From: Varroa destructor
Taxonomy: Eukaryota; Arthropoda; Arachnida; Mesostigmata; Varroidae
Assembly: GCF_002443255.2 (NCBI RefSeq)
Contig: NW_019211459.1
Location: 24,175,790-24,239,789, forward strand
Reading direction: 5' to 3'
DNA: 64,000 nucleotides
The translations under genes were made by a program, and so were the position numbers. A model generated the notes under the pieces. The model ran no database searches. It was not told where the DNA came from and saw only the letters and a list, made by a program, of their open reading frames with translations. This document shows positions 1-11,900 of this stretch, in pieces. Position 1 is the stretch's first letter. Each line of letters opens with the position of its first letter.

Positions 1-1943
1 ATAATACATAAATAAGGCAGCAAATAGAAATACCATAATAACATCATATAAACAGAATGGCGGTAGTAACTCTGCACTGCGCGATACTCGAAATACGATC
101 ATCTGTGTGGCACTTTTAGTGTTTGAAAGATTGCCTTTTAGATATATTAGATGTCCTCTTTCTATACGCGTATACACGTTACTTGTATCTATTGGATATA
201 CACACAGCAACCCGATATATATGTATCGGATATCCATTGCAGACGTATTCATTATCGAGATTACTGTTTTGATCTAGACCTTTGAAAGCATCAGATTGTA
301 CCAATCCTTAGCGGATGCGTTTGCCATCATGTGATTCCGTACAATGTGTTCCATGTGAAAGGTGAAACACGCAAAAAGAGATCATTGGATATCGTTATGA
401 ATTGCTTATTTTGAAAAAATTCAATGATAGCTTCAGGTCGATATTTTGCTTTAGCAGGATCGGTTGTCCCCATTTCAATGTGTTTCAGTGTTCACATGAA
501 AACATATGCTGTGGTAACATAATGGTAAACAATCAAGTCCTAGTGCTACACTCATATGGTCAACTGGGCCTATTCTACAAAGGACCTTATGATATAAGAT
601 GCCTTCTACTACCAATAAAGACACACGCGATTAGTTTTCTATGCCTACTATCGCTCTTTAAATTGCTTATTTTCGTTGAGATGCAGAATCCCGATACCGG
701 TATCTCCATTATACTGGTCTATTATATCTTAGTTATCAATCTGCACTGATTTGATATTATCGTGTTGCCTCCACTATAAAAACAAAAAGTAGTTTCCAAA
801 GCACGACGTTAAACTCTCGTTTTGTTTTTGGATAGCTGTCTGAACAAATGTTAGCCCTATTTTACGTATGTATAAAACTATTATTAAAGTTATATAAACT
901 ATTCTTTTAATGGGCACAAGTTTTGCTAATAGATTTGTCATAGTGGATTGAATAATCCCCGAAAATTGGTTTTTCCAGAATAAGTTTATCGAGAGCTTTA
1001 TAATCACTTTACGTACGTTATATTTCTTACTGAACGCCCGATAAATGTTTACCAATGTACATGACTGATCAGCCAATCGTGCAGGTACCCCACTTAGACT
1101 GCCAAAGTTGAGTTTCAAATAACTTTCATCGTACAATGTTGTTCATTAGACCGGAGTGAAAGTCTTTGCCGAACGCCTTATTTCTGAGTAGCAGCATGCA
1201 TTTTACGCAAAGATTCCTTAATTGTATTACTTATTATGATCCTTTATTGCGAGTGGGGCATACAATATACGTAAGTCTTTCATCCAGGAGCTGATTGCTT
1301 TCGCGCTTCCCAGCAAAAAAATCTTTTTATCTAGAATTGAAAATGCCTTAATTCTCAAATAAGCCTGCTTAAGTCTCAGATTTTCCTATTGTCCACAGTA
1401 CTTAGGCTGGCTCTAATTAGGAAAAAGAAACTTGCTCTGTTCTTCCTACGCATGGTCTTTTTATTAAGTGATATTATCACTATTGTACTTGTGAATACAT
1501 ACAATAAACGCCAACAATAAGCGATGTAAATGCATACAATCGTGTCCTAATTCTTAGGACAGTTATTACCAATAACTTCCTTTTTTCGTTGTGATTTTTA
1601 CCACTTCCTTAAGCAATTAAAGTCCGATACGACAAATGATAAAAAAAAAAAGTTTATAAAACCCGACCTTTATAACGTGCCGTAGTATTTCTGGTTTGTC
1701 CTTTTGGCCCTAAGATGTAAGATACTTCCCGTGCATTTTTGAAATTCGTCCTAAAAACGAACTTCATAACCATAATGGTGATCTGCTTTTAACGTTTACA
1801 TCTGGGCAAGTGACGCCCTCATATACTGCTTATTGTGTTTTAGTTACACAACACTTACGCATATTACACACAAAACCTCTTTTAACAGACATTTCGCTAA
1901 TGCTGAGTCATATCAGAACTCGAGTTACGACTAAATATATAGT
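1..1943. other. No supported gene (left flank)
   Basis: AT-rich sequence. The open frames here, including a 115-codon one at 402-749, have unremarkable composition and begin at non-ATG codons, and I see no splice structure or family resemblance. I treat the stretch as intergenic or intronic. Confidence 0.5.
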
Positions 1944-3156
1944 TCATAAGCTATGTACTTTGTTTGCCATAGCTTGAAAGAGGCTTGGCGCCAGTCGTTC
2001 TGCGCACAAACGGAAAAATCGTTCCGTCTGAAGACTGTTGTTGCCGTTAACACAGCCCCCATTGACTAAATGACTGTTTTGTGTCCGTCTGTAAACATTT
2101 GCTATTTCTTCAATCACTCGATCGACGGTCCACCCGATTGCCTCAAGTTCAGCAACTGTAACTTCGGTTCCGCCGGACATTGAGACGTTCTCCAAATGTT
2201 TAAATAGCACCGGCAGAAATCCTATGTTGAACAAGATAACAAAACACGTCAGAGTTATTTATTTCAATCACCCATCAATGACGTATCCATCATGAATAAA
2301 CATTTTGCCGACCCGCGTTTGGGAAATGTACCTTTTATTTGTTCTTCTTTGATTTCTATGCAATACGAAAGGGAGTGTGAATCATGCTATCTATTTTTTT
2401 GCAGTGGATATTAACAATGATAGTGCAAGGAGGCCGTTAGGCCCTATACGAGTCAGTTAAGCAAATAGGCCGATAAATTATTCTCCTGATATAATATAAT
2501 GATGTACCTAATGTTGCGATTTAACCGCTGGATGTTTCCGTCATCATAGTAGCTACTGATACCGCTGGTAAATGACTTCTTAAAAAATTAACAATACGTC
2601 AAAGCCATTTTCTTTCTTCATTTCTACAAGCCATTAGGGTTATGGTATAAATCACCAATTGGGCGAGAATTTAACATGAGCACGTTAAAAGACACGATCG
2701 CCAAAGACCTGGGTGATAAAAAATGAACCATTTTCCCATGTTTGTTCCGTTATTCCATTATTTTTCTTTAAAAACTCCCTTTTCGTCTTAAAGGATTCAT
2801 GATCTTTTATTAAAAAACGTGGTGTCCCACGTGGAAGTCTCATTCTGCACACCAAGGTTGAGCAAACACTTACCAGATTTTTTCCAGAGCTCTGCCCGTG
2901 TCCCCGGAGCCACCGTAGTGGACGTGAAGCCTTCATTATGGAGATTAACTCTAGGCTTCGAAAAGATAGCTTCTGCGATAGTGAAGCAGACAGCAATATC
3001 TGTCCGCTCCAAGAAGAACACCTCAAGAGCTCTGCGTATCATCCTATAGAATTCCGTTACCTTTTGCCAAAGCGCGCTGCCGAGTTCAACCATCTGCTCA
3101 TAGATAGGCGTCAGTAGCGGACACATATCGCATAACCAGCTAACACAGTTCCCCAT
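1944..3156 (-). CDS. Two-exon gene for a small, probably N-myristoylated protein; family not recognised
   Basis: Exon 1 is 3156-2874 and exon 2 is 2221-1944 (stop). The donor reads CTG|GTAAGT and the acceptor follows a T-rich tract ending ACATAG. Both are phase 1, so the join is in frame and gives 186 residues. I chose the ATG at 3156 because it has G at -3 and +4, and because the protein then begins MGNCVSWLCDMC, which has Gly2 and Ser6 of the N-myristoylation consensus plus nearby cysteines suited to palmitoylation. An in-frame TAG lies 63 bases upstream of the ATG; it is also preceded by an acceptor-like AATAG, so a further 5' exon is possible. Residues about 10-70 look alpha-helical (MVELGSALWQKVTEFYRMIR), and a second helical part follows the junction (VAELEAIGWTVDRVIEEIAN). 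There is no membrane segment. Membrane-tethered adaptor is an inference from the N-terminus only. Confidence 0.5.
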
Positions 3157-3219
3157 TACGTATTTGAAGTTCGAATCGGCTGCTAATGTAAAGCGGTCTC
3201 GCTTCGCCTGTCCGACTTC

Positions 3220-6110
3220 CTATTAAGGGTGACATTAGTCTAATTTTACTTAACTCCATTTTTACCAACGGTCTTCGGCTATAAAAATGGTTGTATAACA
3301 ACTTGGATCAGTATTCAGTCACGCAAACTGTAGCCAGCATCGTTGACTCTTTTAACCACCGCTGCTCTGTTACAAATAGATAGACAATCTAATAAAGGTC
3401 TTGTCTTCTAATTATTTCTAAAGCCTTCTAACTATGTAACGTATGAATCAGAATGATTTGAAGAAATTCTTAGAACGGTGTCCATTTATCCAGTACATAT
3501 GATCAATCCTACTTTTAACAGTTCTTTGGTAGTCGAACTTCCATATTCAGTTAATGAGGATAAACGAGTCTGATCACAGTAAAAATATCCTATAAAATAC
3601 TAAGAATTTTGGCCAATAGCAATTTTGGCCGTAGGACGTATACATAAGTAACTGTACACGCTAATGGTTAAACGCAAAATCAGTATTGCAGTATCACATA
3701 TAAAGTTTCTCCATTCAACCAGCTTTGAAACTAATAGCACAAAACCATTAATCGAGTCTAGTTTGAAGGTTTGCCTGGTTCTAACGGAGTTAGTTGTACT
3801 ATTCTGAAGGCCTCTGTGCCAGCAAGAGTACGCCATTTTGAATACTATCAAGTTAGTAAGACTGTTTCAAGCAGTTCTTTGCGAATAGGCACTCGACTGC
3901 ACTATGAGACGAAAAACTCTATTTACCTACAACACTCCTTACCCTAGTTTATTGATTCGACGCGCTGTTCACGGACACTAATGTCATACAATGCCCGGCG
4001 GCTTTTGTCGCACACAAATGTCTGCTTTGAAAGATCGTCCCCTAATCAGATTAGCCACTCACAAACGTGCAGTGGTATCGTAGCTCAAAGACACTGCATG
4101 CGATCATTAAATCATTGACAAAAGTTGGACATGGTTACCACATAAAGTCATGTTGGTTCACTACTACAGGATATTGCATCGTCAAAAACTTAGTGATGTA
4201 AAAAGAATTTTTCTCACAAGAACCTGATTCGGTCTTCGCATACACGTCGCAAGCAAAATATATAAATTTTTACATTCCCTTACTCGGTTTTCACTGAGGG
4301 CCTTTTTGTGTGATCTAAGGCTAGGGTAAAATCGCAGTCTTGGAGAGTAAATCATTGGTGATGATGAGCCGTACTTGTGACATATAGCTGAACATCGATA
4401 GATACAGGTGTTGCAGGAAGGGACCTCAGCCCGATTAGAGTATATGATACATTCAAATAGACCATGCTTAGCTAATTGACAATGGACGGTTGGTACTAGC
4501 ATGTGAGCTGAATCAGTCACGCAATCCCATGCAGATAGTATGAATGTATTGTTTGTGACGTCCCCATTATACACTGCCGCAGGTGACAGCAAACAATATG
4601 CGTATATGTGACGAATATAGACGACATTATTAAATAGTTCGAAGTTCAGTAAGCAAAATACGTTACTGCTAAATCTTCTCATGGCTACAGTCTATCAGCT
4701 TATTAGAGTGTTTTAGACAGCACGTCAGAAGGAATAGGCGACAACTCAGAGAACGATTGTCTATTGGTTCGCTCCAATGCGTACCTTCCTTGACCTCTTG
4801 AACGTTTTTGGGCGCTCGCATTTCTGGGACTTTTGGCCTATGATTAGCCCAGAATTTGACTCCGCTGGAATTTTTGTATGTAGCGTACTTAAACGACAAT
4901 TAATCAAGTTTATACCTTTTAATATCGTATGGCGCGCATTTGCTGTAAAAAAAGACCTTCTCGAATTAAAAAAGGAATATTTGAGTAACAACAAATGAGT
5001 TGTTTTGATCCCGACTTGAAGCTGTAATGGCGGTCAAGGGTGATTATATTGGACAAACATGACTGTCAAAAATGGCGCCTTTACCAAACGTAAAAAATGC
5101 ATAATCTGGTTGTTTTTTTTAGGTATAGTTTTAGACACAGCGCATAAGAAGAAGTCCTAATTCATATGCCGTATTTTGAACTTTGTAAGACATTGACTTT
5201 TTTGACTAAACTATTTATTTTGATTTTAAATGATCATTATTATTTTTATTACCATCATGACTTCCGGGACTAGCCGGGACAATAGGCCGACGGGTTTACT
5301 ATTGCATAGTACAGCCGATTGTCTATTACTTTAATTAATGAAAACAATTCACACTGTGAGGCCATCGTATTCTGTTGAATGGGAACATACATTGTGTTTT
5401 TCTGCTACTAAAGTGGTGTGGTTGCATTTAATTAGTTTTACACGTGTACGCAACAAGATAGACCTACTTATGTGAAATCACGACTCGCTCGCGCCTTCAG
5501 CACGAATTTCTTTATATGAGTCTAATATAACATAATAAGTTAGACTATATGTCGTACTGCAGTGTGTAATTGATCGGTAATAGTTTTGGACCATTAATGA
5601 ATTAATCGTTGAAGGTCACAACCAAAAATGTAATCAAGTATCGAACACATGTACTGCTGTTACCACCGTCGATAACAGTCATAGTATTCTAAAATATAAA
5701 ATAAAAAGACTCTTAAACCTTTTCCAGAATACTCTGCTTAGAGACGAGTTATTTTTCTGAGGCTGAAAAGATACGACAGCTACGAGTTTTGGCCTAAATA
5801 ACATTTTATCAACCGGCTGCTTCTATTAATTAGGTCCTAGCTTGATTTTTCGGCGGGGAAGGCCGACATCTCAGCGACGTTCGTGGTTCGAGTAAGCTAA
5901 GCCAGTGTGTTCTAATAGTCACTTGAAAAAGAGGGTCAACATCTTGGCCTTTTGTTTAGTCTGTTTCCAAGCCAAGACATGTTACAATATGTCAACCATT
6001 TCCCAACTTCTAAAATACGTACGTGGATCGAGCCGATCTTCGATTAGCTTCAAATGGGCTAAAATAATTAGAGAATTCGATTGTTAAACGGATAACATCA
6101 GCAGCAATAT
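3220..6110. other. No supported gene before the assembly gap
   Basis: The longest open frame, 166 codons on the minus strand at 4182-4682, has an amino-acid composition typical of chance reading (rich in Cys, Ser and Tyr, no charged helices). No splice partner was found. Otherwise featureless AT-rich DNA. Confidence 0.45.
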
Positions 6111-6210
6111 NNNNNNNNNNNNNNNNNNNNNNNNNNNNNNNNNNNNNNNNNNNNNNNNNNNNNNNNNNNNNNNNNNNNNNNNNNNNNNNNNNNNNNNNNN
6201 NNNNNNNNNN
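6111..6210. other. Assembly gap of 100 N
   Basis: A run of exactly 100 N, the usual placeholder for a scaffold join of unknown length. It lies about 330 bases beyond the troponin I stop codon, so the 3' UTR and polyadenylation site of that gene may be affected. Confidence 0.98.
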
Positions 6211-6272
6211 TGTTAGGCTATGCTTTTTAATATGGTGACCAGTGTGATACATACATATTCTTAACATAACTT

Positions 6273-6297
6273 TATATATATATATATATATATATAT
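6273..6297. repeat. (TA)n microsatellite
   Basis: About 12 TA units directly after the assembly gap; it may have contributed to the break in the assembly. Confidence 0.9.
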
Positions 6298-6536
6298 GGA
6301 AAGTTATATTCAGAAACAGAAGGTGAGGCAATCCACCCTTATTGACGCAGTGGTTCTTATAATATTCGATATTGCTTTTTTAATGCCGCATTTTACAGTT
6401 CGGTGACGCCATCCGGACAGGATTTCTGTGAGGCCCATTTAGGCCTTTCTGCCTGCAACAAAAAACGTCGAAAAAACCAACTGTAAAAAGTTAATTGGAG
6501 CCTAAGCAAGTGCGTTTAAATTATATGGAATTAGAA

Positions 6537-9500
6537 CTAATAAGGAACAATGGGTTCTAAGAATTTCAAAGCGCTTTTGCCGACATCGATTTTAGTAATA
6601 AAGGCTTCCTGACCCTCGCCGCTTTTGAAATTACTTTTCGATTTATTAAAAGGACGGTATAAATACGCCATTGGACTTTTACAGACCTTATCTTTCTCCT
6701 CGAGTTTCACTTTTTTTTTCACAGCCTTCAATGATTGCCGACTGAAGTGCAAACTTTCAGTAGCTCCACCATCGCTCGCTTTGATGCACTTTTTCAGCTT
6801 GTCAAATCTAACATGCACGCAAAAAATAAAGTTATATGATAAGGCAAGAAATAGACACGTATACACACACATCTATATATACATACTGAACCAGAAAGGA
6901 AATGCATAGGGTTTACGGTACACATAACCTCCTTTAATTACTACTAATAATGCGCACAAATCAGCATTTTACTAAGACGGGTTAAAAAAACAAGATATAT
7001 TTTCCGACAACGGACGTGATTCCAACGTTGTGTATTACAGTATTAGCAGTGTTAATCACCAGCTTAACTGAATTTCTGAAAATTCATCTTGAGTTAATCT
7101 TAGCTAGAGTGATTAAAGTCTACTCTTCAGTGACTATAACTGGGCCGAACTCACTTGGAAATCTTTTTGAGTACAGGTTTAACGAATTTTCCTCTCAGCT
7201 CGTTGACCTGTATGGTAAGTTCGTTCAGCATGAAATCGTTCTGACGAACTTCATATTCAAGGTCGTATTTAGCTTCTTCTAAAACGACAATGCGAGCGTG
7301 ATATCCTGACATAACCGATTGAAGTTCCTCTAAAAACAGAGTACTTCTTCCATTAATATGCATCGTCTGTTGCCATGCTATAGCTAGTAAAAAGCCGCTC
7401 CTGTACAAAGCACCAAGACTTCATTGAAGCTTAATAAATAAGATTTGCGTGATAGACGTCCAGTCTCAATCTCATTCTAAATAGACATGTTTTAAGTGAA
7501 CCTGAATAGGAAACAACCATAAAGCGTCGCTACCTTTGAAGTGATTGTTTTTTTTTTCTAGACAAGTTTGTGTATTTGTTCTGTCTATACAGCTCAGCTA
7601 AACATCTGCAGACGAAAAGATGCCAACAACACATGACGCATGTTTTTGTCTATTAGTTTCTGCGATCATATCTGACAAACATGAATATGAATGGAAGCAT
7701 CTTTTGTTATATACTTCGATGTCTAGTAGTTTTCATAGTTGTGAAAGACAATTAAGATACGAACTGATATCGAAGACACGGTCTAAATCTGCCGGTTGGC
7801 CACAGCGCTCTGCGATCACCTAATGCAAAAACATGTCCAATCGAACGAATCGTTTAAAAGCCGTATTATATCGTTTTGTCAATTATTAACATTATTGAAA
7901 TTACTGAAAGTTCCGATTCGCGTCATAATAAACTTTAGTTTTCTTGATCTATTTGATTAAATTATCTTCTCACTGAATCAGCCTTGGATGTATAATACCC
8001 CCCTCGCTTTACTCATGCAGTTCATGTGTTTTCTTGCATATTGCTTGGTTTCTATTAGTTTTATTATTTACTTCATTTTATTTAATGAGTTTCATAAAAA
8101 TGTGCTTAATCTGGTTAACAGTATTCTCCGATTGCTTGTTTGATGCACTTTGATAGACCAAACGCACAACACATATAGCAGAGTAATGCGAAAGCTTGGA
8201 AGATACCTTCTTTCGTAGCACGGTCTTCCTTTCTAACTCTCGGAGAACTGCTGCTTGGTTCGCCTCACGAAGGAGCTTCTGTGAAACGATAAACACAAAT
8301 AGATCAATCAAGGCCAGTCCTTCTTACATAGTTAGGCCTAGTGAAGTTTGTTTCTATGATTATAAATATATCTTTGAAAACCTGGCTTGCCTTCATTTCG
8401 GTTTTCGTGTACAAATGTAGTAGCCATGAGAACTCGTAAGTGTATTACATGTACCCTATAGCGTTAGGTATAATTGAGTGCTATACTTTACATTCGGCCA
8501 CTAGTTATTATTATTGATATCACTGATGTGAAACGACAACTGATATGAAGATAATATGGTAACTGTATCAGCGCGTTTGATAAAGCAGAGATTTAAAATT
8601 ACTGTTTCAGTGGAGCTCTCTACTGGCCAGTAAAATAGGTCAGACAGGGGTTCTGCCTTAAAGTCAATAGCTAAAAATTTCTATTGGTTAAAGTGGATTT
8701 AGGCTGTTTAGTTAGGATTAACTTTCATATTTTAGCTGAGGTAGCCTTGTTTCTATGCGTTACAGATACAACTGCGATTTTTTTAGCGTACGGTTCTATC
8801 AACAACGACTTTTTATTACGTAACGAGTTGCTTCACGCTGACATTCTTCTTATGGTTGTATGACATCATGCAAACTACGTTAAAAGTTATGGAAACAGTT
8901 AGAGTTATGGTTATAATGTGTCAACCTGAATGATACGGTCGTTGATTTCGCACAACAAGAAAGCTGTCAGGTGAAGCGCGTGTGGATTCACTTTCCAGAT
9001 CTATTTTACTATGAAATGTATTTTTGTATCGTATGCATAATTTTTGAGATATAAACATACAAGTCGATGATACTAATTTGGTTACAGCCAGCAACGCTTA
9101 CACGAAGTATACAATTACCTTTAGCTTTTTCTTGCGTTCGGCTGTGAGAAATCCTGATGCTTTCTTTTTTTTTGAAGCTTCCTCAAGGCGCTTTCGCACC
9201 TCAGACTTAAGCTTCTCGCGATGCTCCATCTTAACACGTTCCGCCTAAAATGAGTACAATTAGAAAATTGATTTGAACTCCACTTCACAAAAGTATCCGA
9301 GTTCTTCACAAAAGAATACATTAACGAAATGCTCCATAAGGGAGTCTATCGAAAGTTTTCTTTCATACACTTTATACAAACACGGCTGAGTATAAAACGT
9401 ACTCTCCAACATATCTTGTTACTAGGTAATGGTCATATGTACACCTGCAGATCCTTTAAGGTGTACTAAGAGTGGCACTTTTGGGTAGCTGTGTGACATT

Positions 9501-11072
9501 CAATGTTTTCGTCGATAAAGATTTCTTTACCTTACAGCCGAATACTTATTTGAAAATGTGACTATGTAAAAGTCCGATTCAGGTAAAATGATGTTAGGCA
9601 TACAAAAGGCGCACTGGTTCGCTACTGTTGATACGACTTAAACAATAATAAACTAACAAAAATAAATAAAAGTTAAAAACAATAATAAAAAATACACCTC
9701 CACCTTTTCAAAGTTTCAACTTTAAGAAGTTGGAGGTGTATTTTTCAATGTAATTTAGAATACCAACATAAAATTACCCTGATACTCCGATATGCGCCCT
9801 TGTCCAATAGTTACTATTTATTTATAATTATGCTAGGAATTTATAGATTGGGTAGTTTATTTTTTTTTTTTAAATTCTATCCTTTATAGCGACTCGTCAC
9901 TTCAAATGTCGATCGTGACATTTTTTTTGGCAGTGACAGTTGAAATCAATATACGGTCGGTACTTAGATGTCGATGTTAGTCCGAAATCAACTCATACGG
10001 AAGCCATCTTACAGAGAGGAACGATCTCTACATTATTAAACTGGAGAAACTATACGTCCAGTTGAATACAGAAACTATAGATCGGTGTCATCTATTGTTA
10101 TCCGGGCCACAACCTAAATTATCGATTCAAAAATGGGCGCTGGTCGTTTCCATTTAACAAAGTATCGTTAAAAGGTTCGGACGGTTTCATCATGGACACG
10201 AAATATGAAAAGTGAAAACAAGCAAAATAGGCTTAAATCTATGCTACACCTTTATATATTATTAGAACAATAATCTTAGGAAGATGAATCCGTTTGATTG
10301 ATTGTTTCTATAAATCTTTGAATCAGAGTAGAGTATAAAATTTAGACGCAAAGAATCGATTGAGTGGAAAACTTCCAAATTTAGCCGAACGTATAATTTT
10401 GAAATGTTTCATACAATGTAGTTCACAAAAATAACGGCATAAATCTATTGTGTTTGCTCCTTTTTCATATTAACTGTAAATAAGGTATCAGCATGTCAAA
10501 TGTTATAGAAATTAATCCCGGTTATAAGAATAGATTTCTGGAATTTGATCTGTTAGGATTACCTGTGAGGTTGATGAAAGTAAACGGGCTTATAAAAATA
10601 GTTTTTGGTCCTCTGAAATAGTTTTGATAAAATATATCATCAAATAACATCTTAGTGCTTATTCGTAGAAAAGAAAAATAGTCTCTGACAGCATTTGTGG
10701 TCTAATCTACAATAAACAGCGTTACAGCAGCCCTTCAAAAAAGATAGCGAAGCGGTAGGGTTGTCTATCACTGTAGCAGATAGGGTTTTGAACCGTTTCT
10801 AGCTACGGCGGGTTTTGACGGATTGGGTTAATATGAATGCCACGATTTTCTTCAGTCATGAAATGAGCTCTGGTGGTGATACTGATAGAAGCATCTCCTC
10901 TTCCGTACAGTTCAAATTGAAGTTAAAGCTGCTTAGATTGATCGAATGCAAAACTAGGCACGGTAACAGTGTATGTGTCAACTACGATCATTTGTGATTA
11001 TTTTCTATTAAGAACGGTACTCCGTAAAATGTTCACTCATTTTATTTACGCGATAATACTCACTTCATCCAT
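6537..11072 (-). CDS. TnI: Troponin I, arthropod type, six coding exons
   Basis: Troponin I is the inhibitory subunit of the thin-filament troponin complex in striated muscle. It binds actin-tropomyosin, troponin C and troponin T and blocks myosin until calcium binds. Exons: 11072-11064 (Met-Asp-Glu, donor GTGAGT), 9244-9119, 8278-8207, 7819-7765, 7329-7155 and 6807-6537 (stop). All junction phases agree and give 235 residues. Family landmarks in order: GFLTAERKKKLK near residue 34; KLLREANQAAVLRELERK; VIAERCGQP near residue 70; KYDLEYEVRQNDF; QVNELRGKFVKPVLKKIS, which is the conserved actin/TnC-binding region; and SLKAVKKK in the last exon. The exon 4 donor (GTTCGT) is weak but is the one that keeps phase. 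The start is inferred: MDE fits an arthropod N-terminus and has a good ATG context, but the ATG inside exon 2 (MEHREK) is an alternative. The last ~45 residues are unlike the usual acidic tail. Alternative exons, known in insect TnI, were not found. Confidence 0.93.
9688..9745. repeat. Long intronic hairpin in troponin I intron 1
   Basis: AAAAATACACCTCCA at 9688-9702 pairs perfectly with 9731-9745. Pairing continues inward to a four-base loop near 9715-9718 with only a few mismatches or wobbles, giving a stem of about 27 bp. It could be a microRNA-like precursor, a small MITE relic or a plain inverted repeat; the sequence alone does not decide. Confidence 0.7.
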
Positions 11073-11900
11073 GGCGTAACGACAGTCAATCCTGTGTTGA
11101 ACAGTATCTCACGTATAACGTTTTTAAGCGCCTTGCGCAGTCCGTTCTGTAGCTTCTAAGAAAATTTTCAAGGTAGTTGAATAAACACGGTGTCCATTTA
11201 CCCCTCTCCTAGTGGCAAGTCGAAGACACCGATGCGCCTTCGTGCAACACTTCACCAAAACATCCGAACCATACCAGTTTGCGAGGGCGACCCTTCTAAT
11301 AGCTCTCCTCCATAGATAGGAATCTAACGGTAATGACTGGATGAGCAGGCAATGTATATTCCGCGTCCCTGTATTTTGCCTGGTAGTGGCTACGGTGAGC
11401 GGCGACGACGACTACGAGATAGTCTATAAAGGAAGCACTCGCTTTCTTTCTTAGTGATGCTTTATGCCGATTGATCTTACGATCCCGGCAAAACTCTCGA
11501 ACAAACAAACCTCAGCGAATCGTACCAGCTAATAACAAGGTTCTACCATTTTAATATGAAGAATAAGCGCGCATCATCTACCCTAAACCGGTCGAGTCCA
11601 CATCGATATCGTTTTTATGGTTGTTAGCCATTATTTTTGCTACGTGATGGTCCCATACACGCTGTGCCAGGGCTGGTTGTGATGGACGAGTTTAATGTGA
11701 CCTTTCTCCCACTTTGCACCAGAACTCTTGCAGTTTCGCTACAGATTTCGTATAACTGTGCGGACTCTCAACGGCGCGCACGACGCCGATGTTTATTTCT
11801 GAGGCCTCTCTGAGCAACCCAAGGACACTCGGACCGACGAATCGGTGGAAACAAATAACTCGAGCAGAATTACGAGTTCAGTTCATTCTATACATTAAAA
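11073..11900. promoter_or_regulatory. Presumed upstream region of troponin I; no motif resolved
   Basis: This stretch directly upstream of the inferred start codon is richer in GC and CpG than its surroundings, as 5' UTR and promoter DNA often is. Open frames on the minus strand here (for example near 11296-11508 and 11840-11700) can be joined on paper, but they compete with each other, and the 3' end of one join would overlap the troponin I start. I call the region 5' flank or UTR by position only. No TATA box or initiator can be assigned. Confidence 0.35.

Noticed and set aside
4182..4682. 166-codon minus-strand open frame with an ATG
   Set aside because: Composition is Cys/Ser/Tyr-rich with no domain-like pattern, no motif and no splice partner. 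One frame of this length is possible by chance in 64 kb of six frames.
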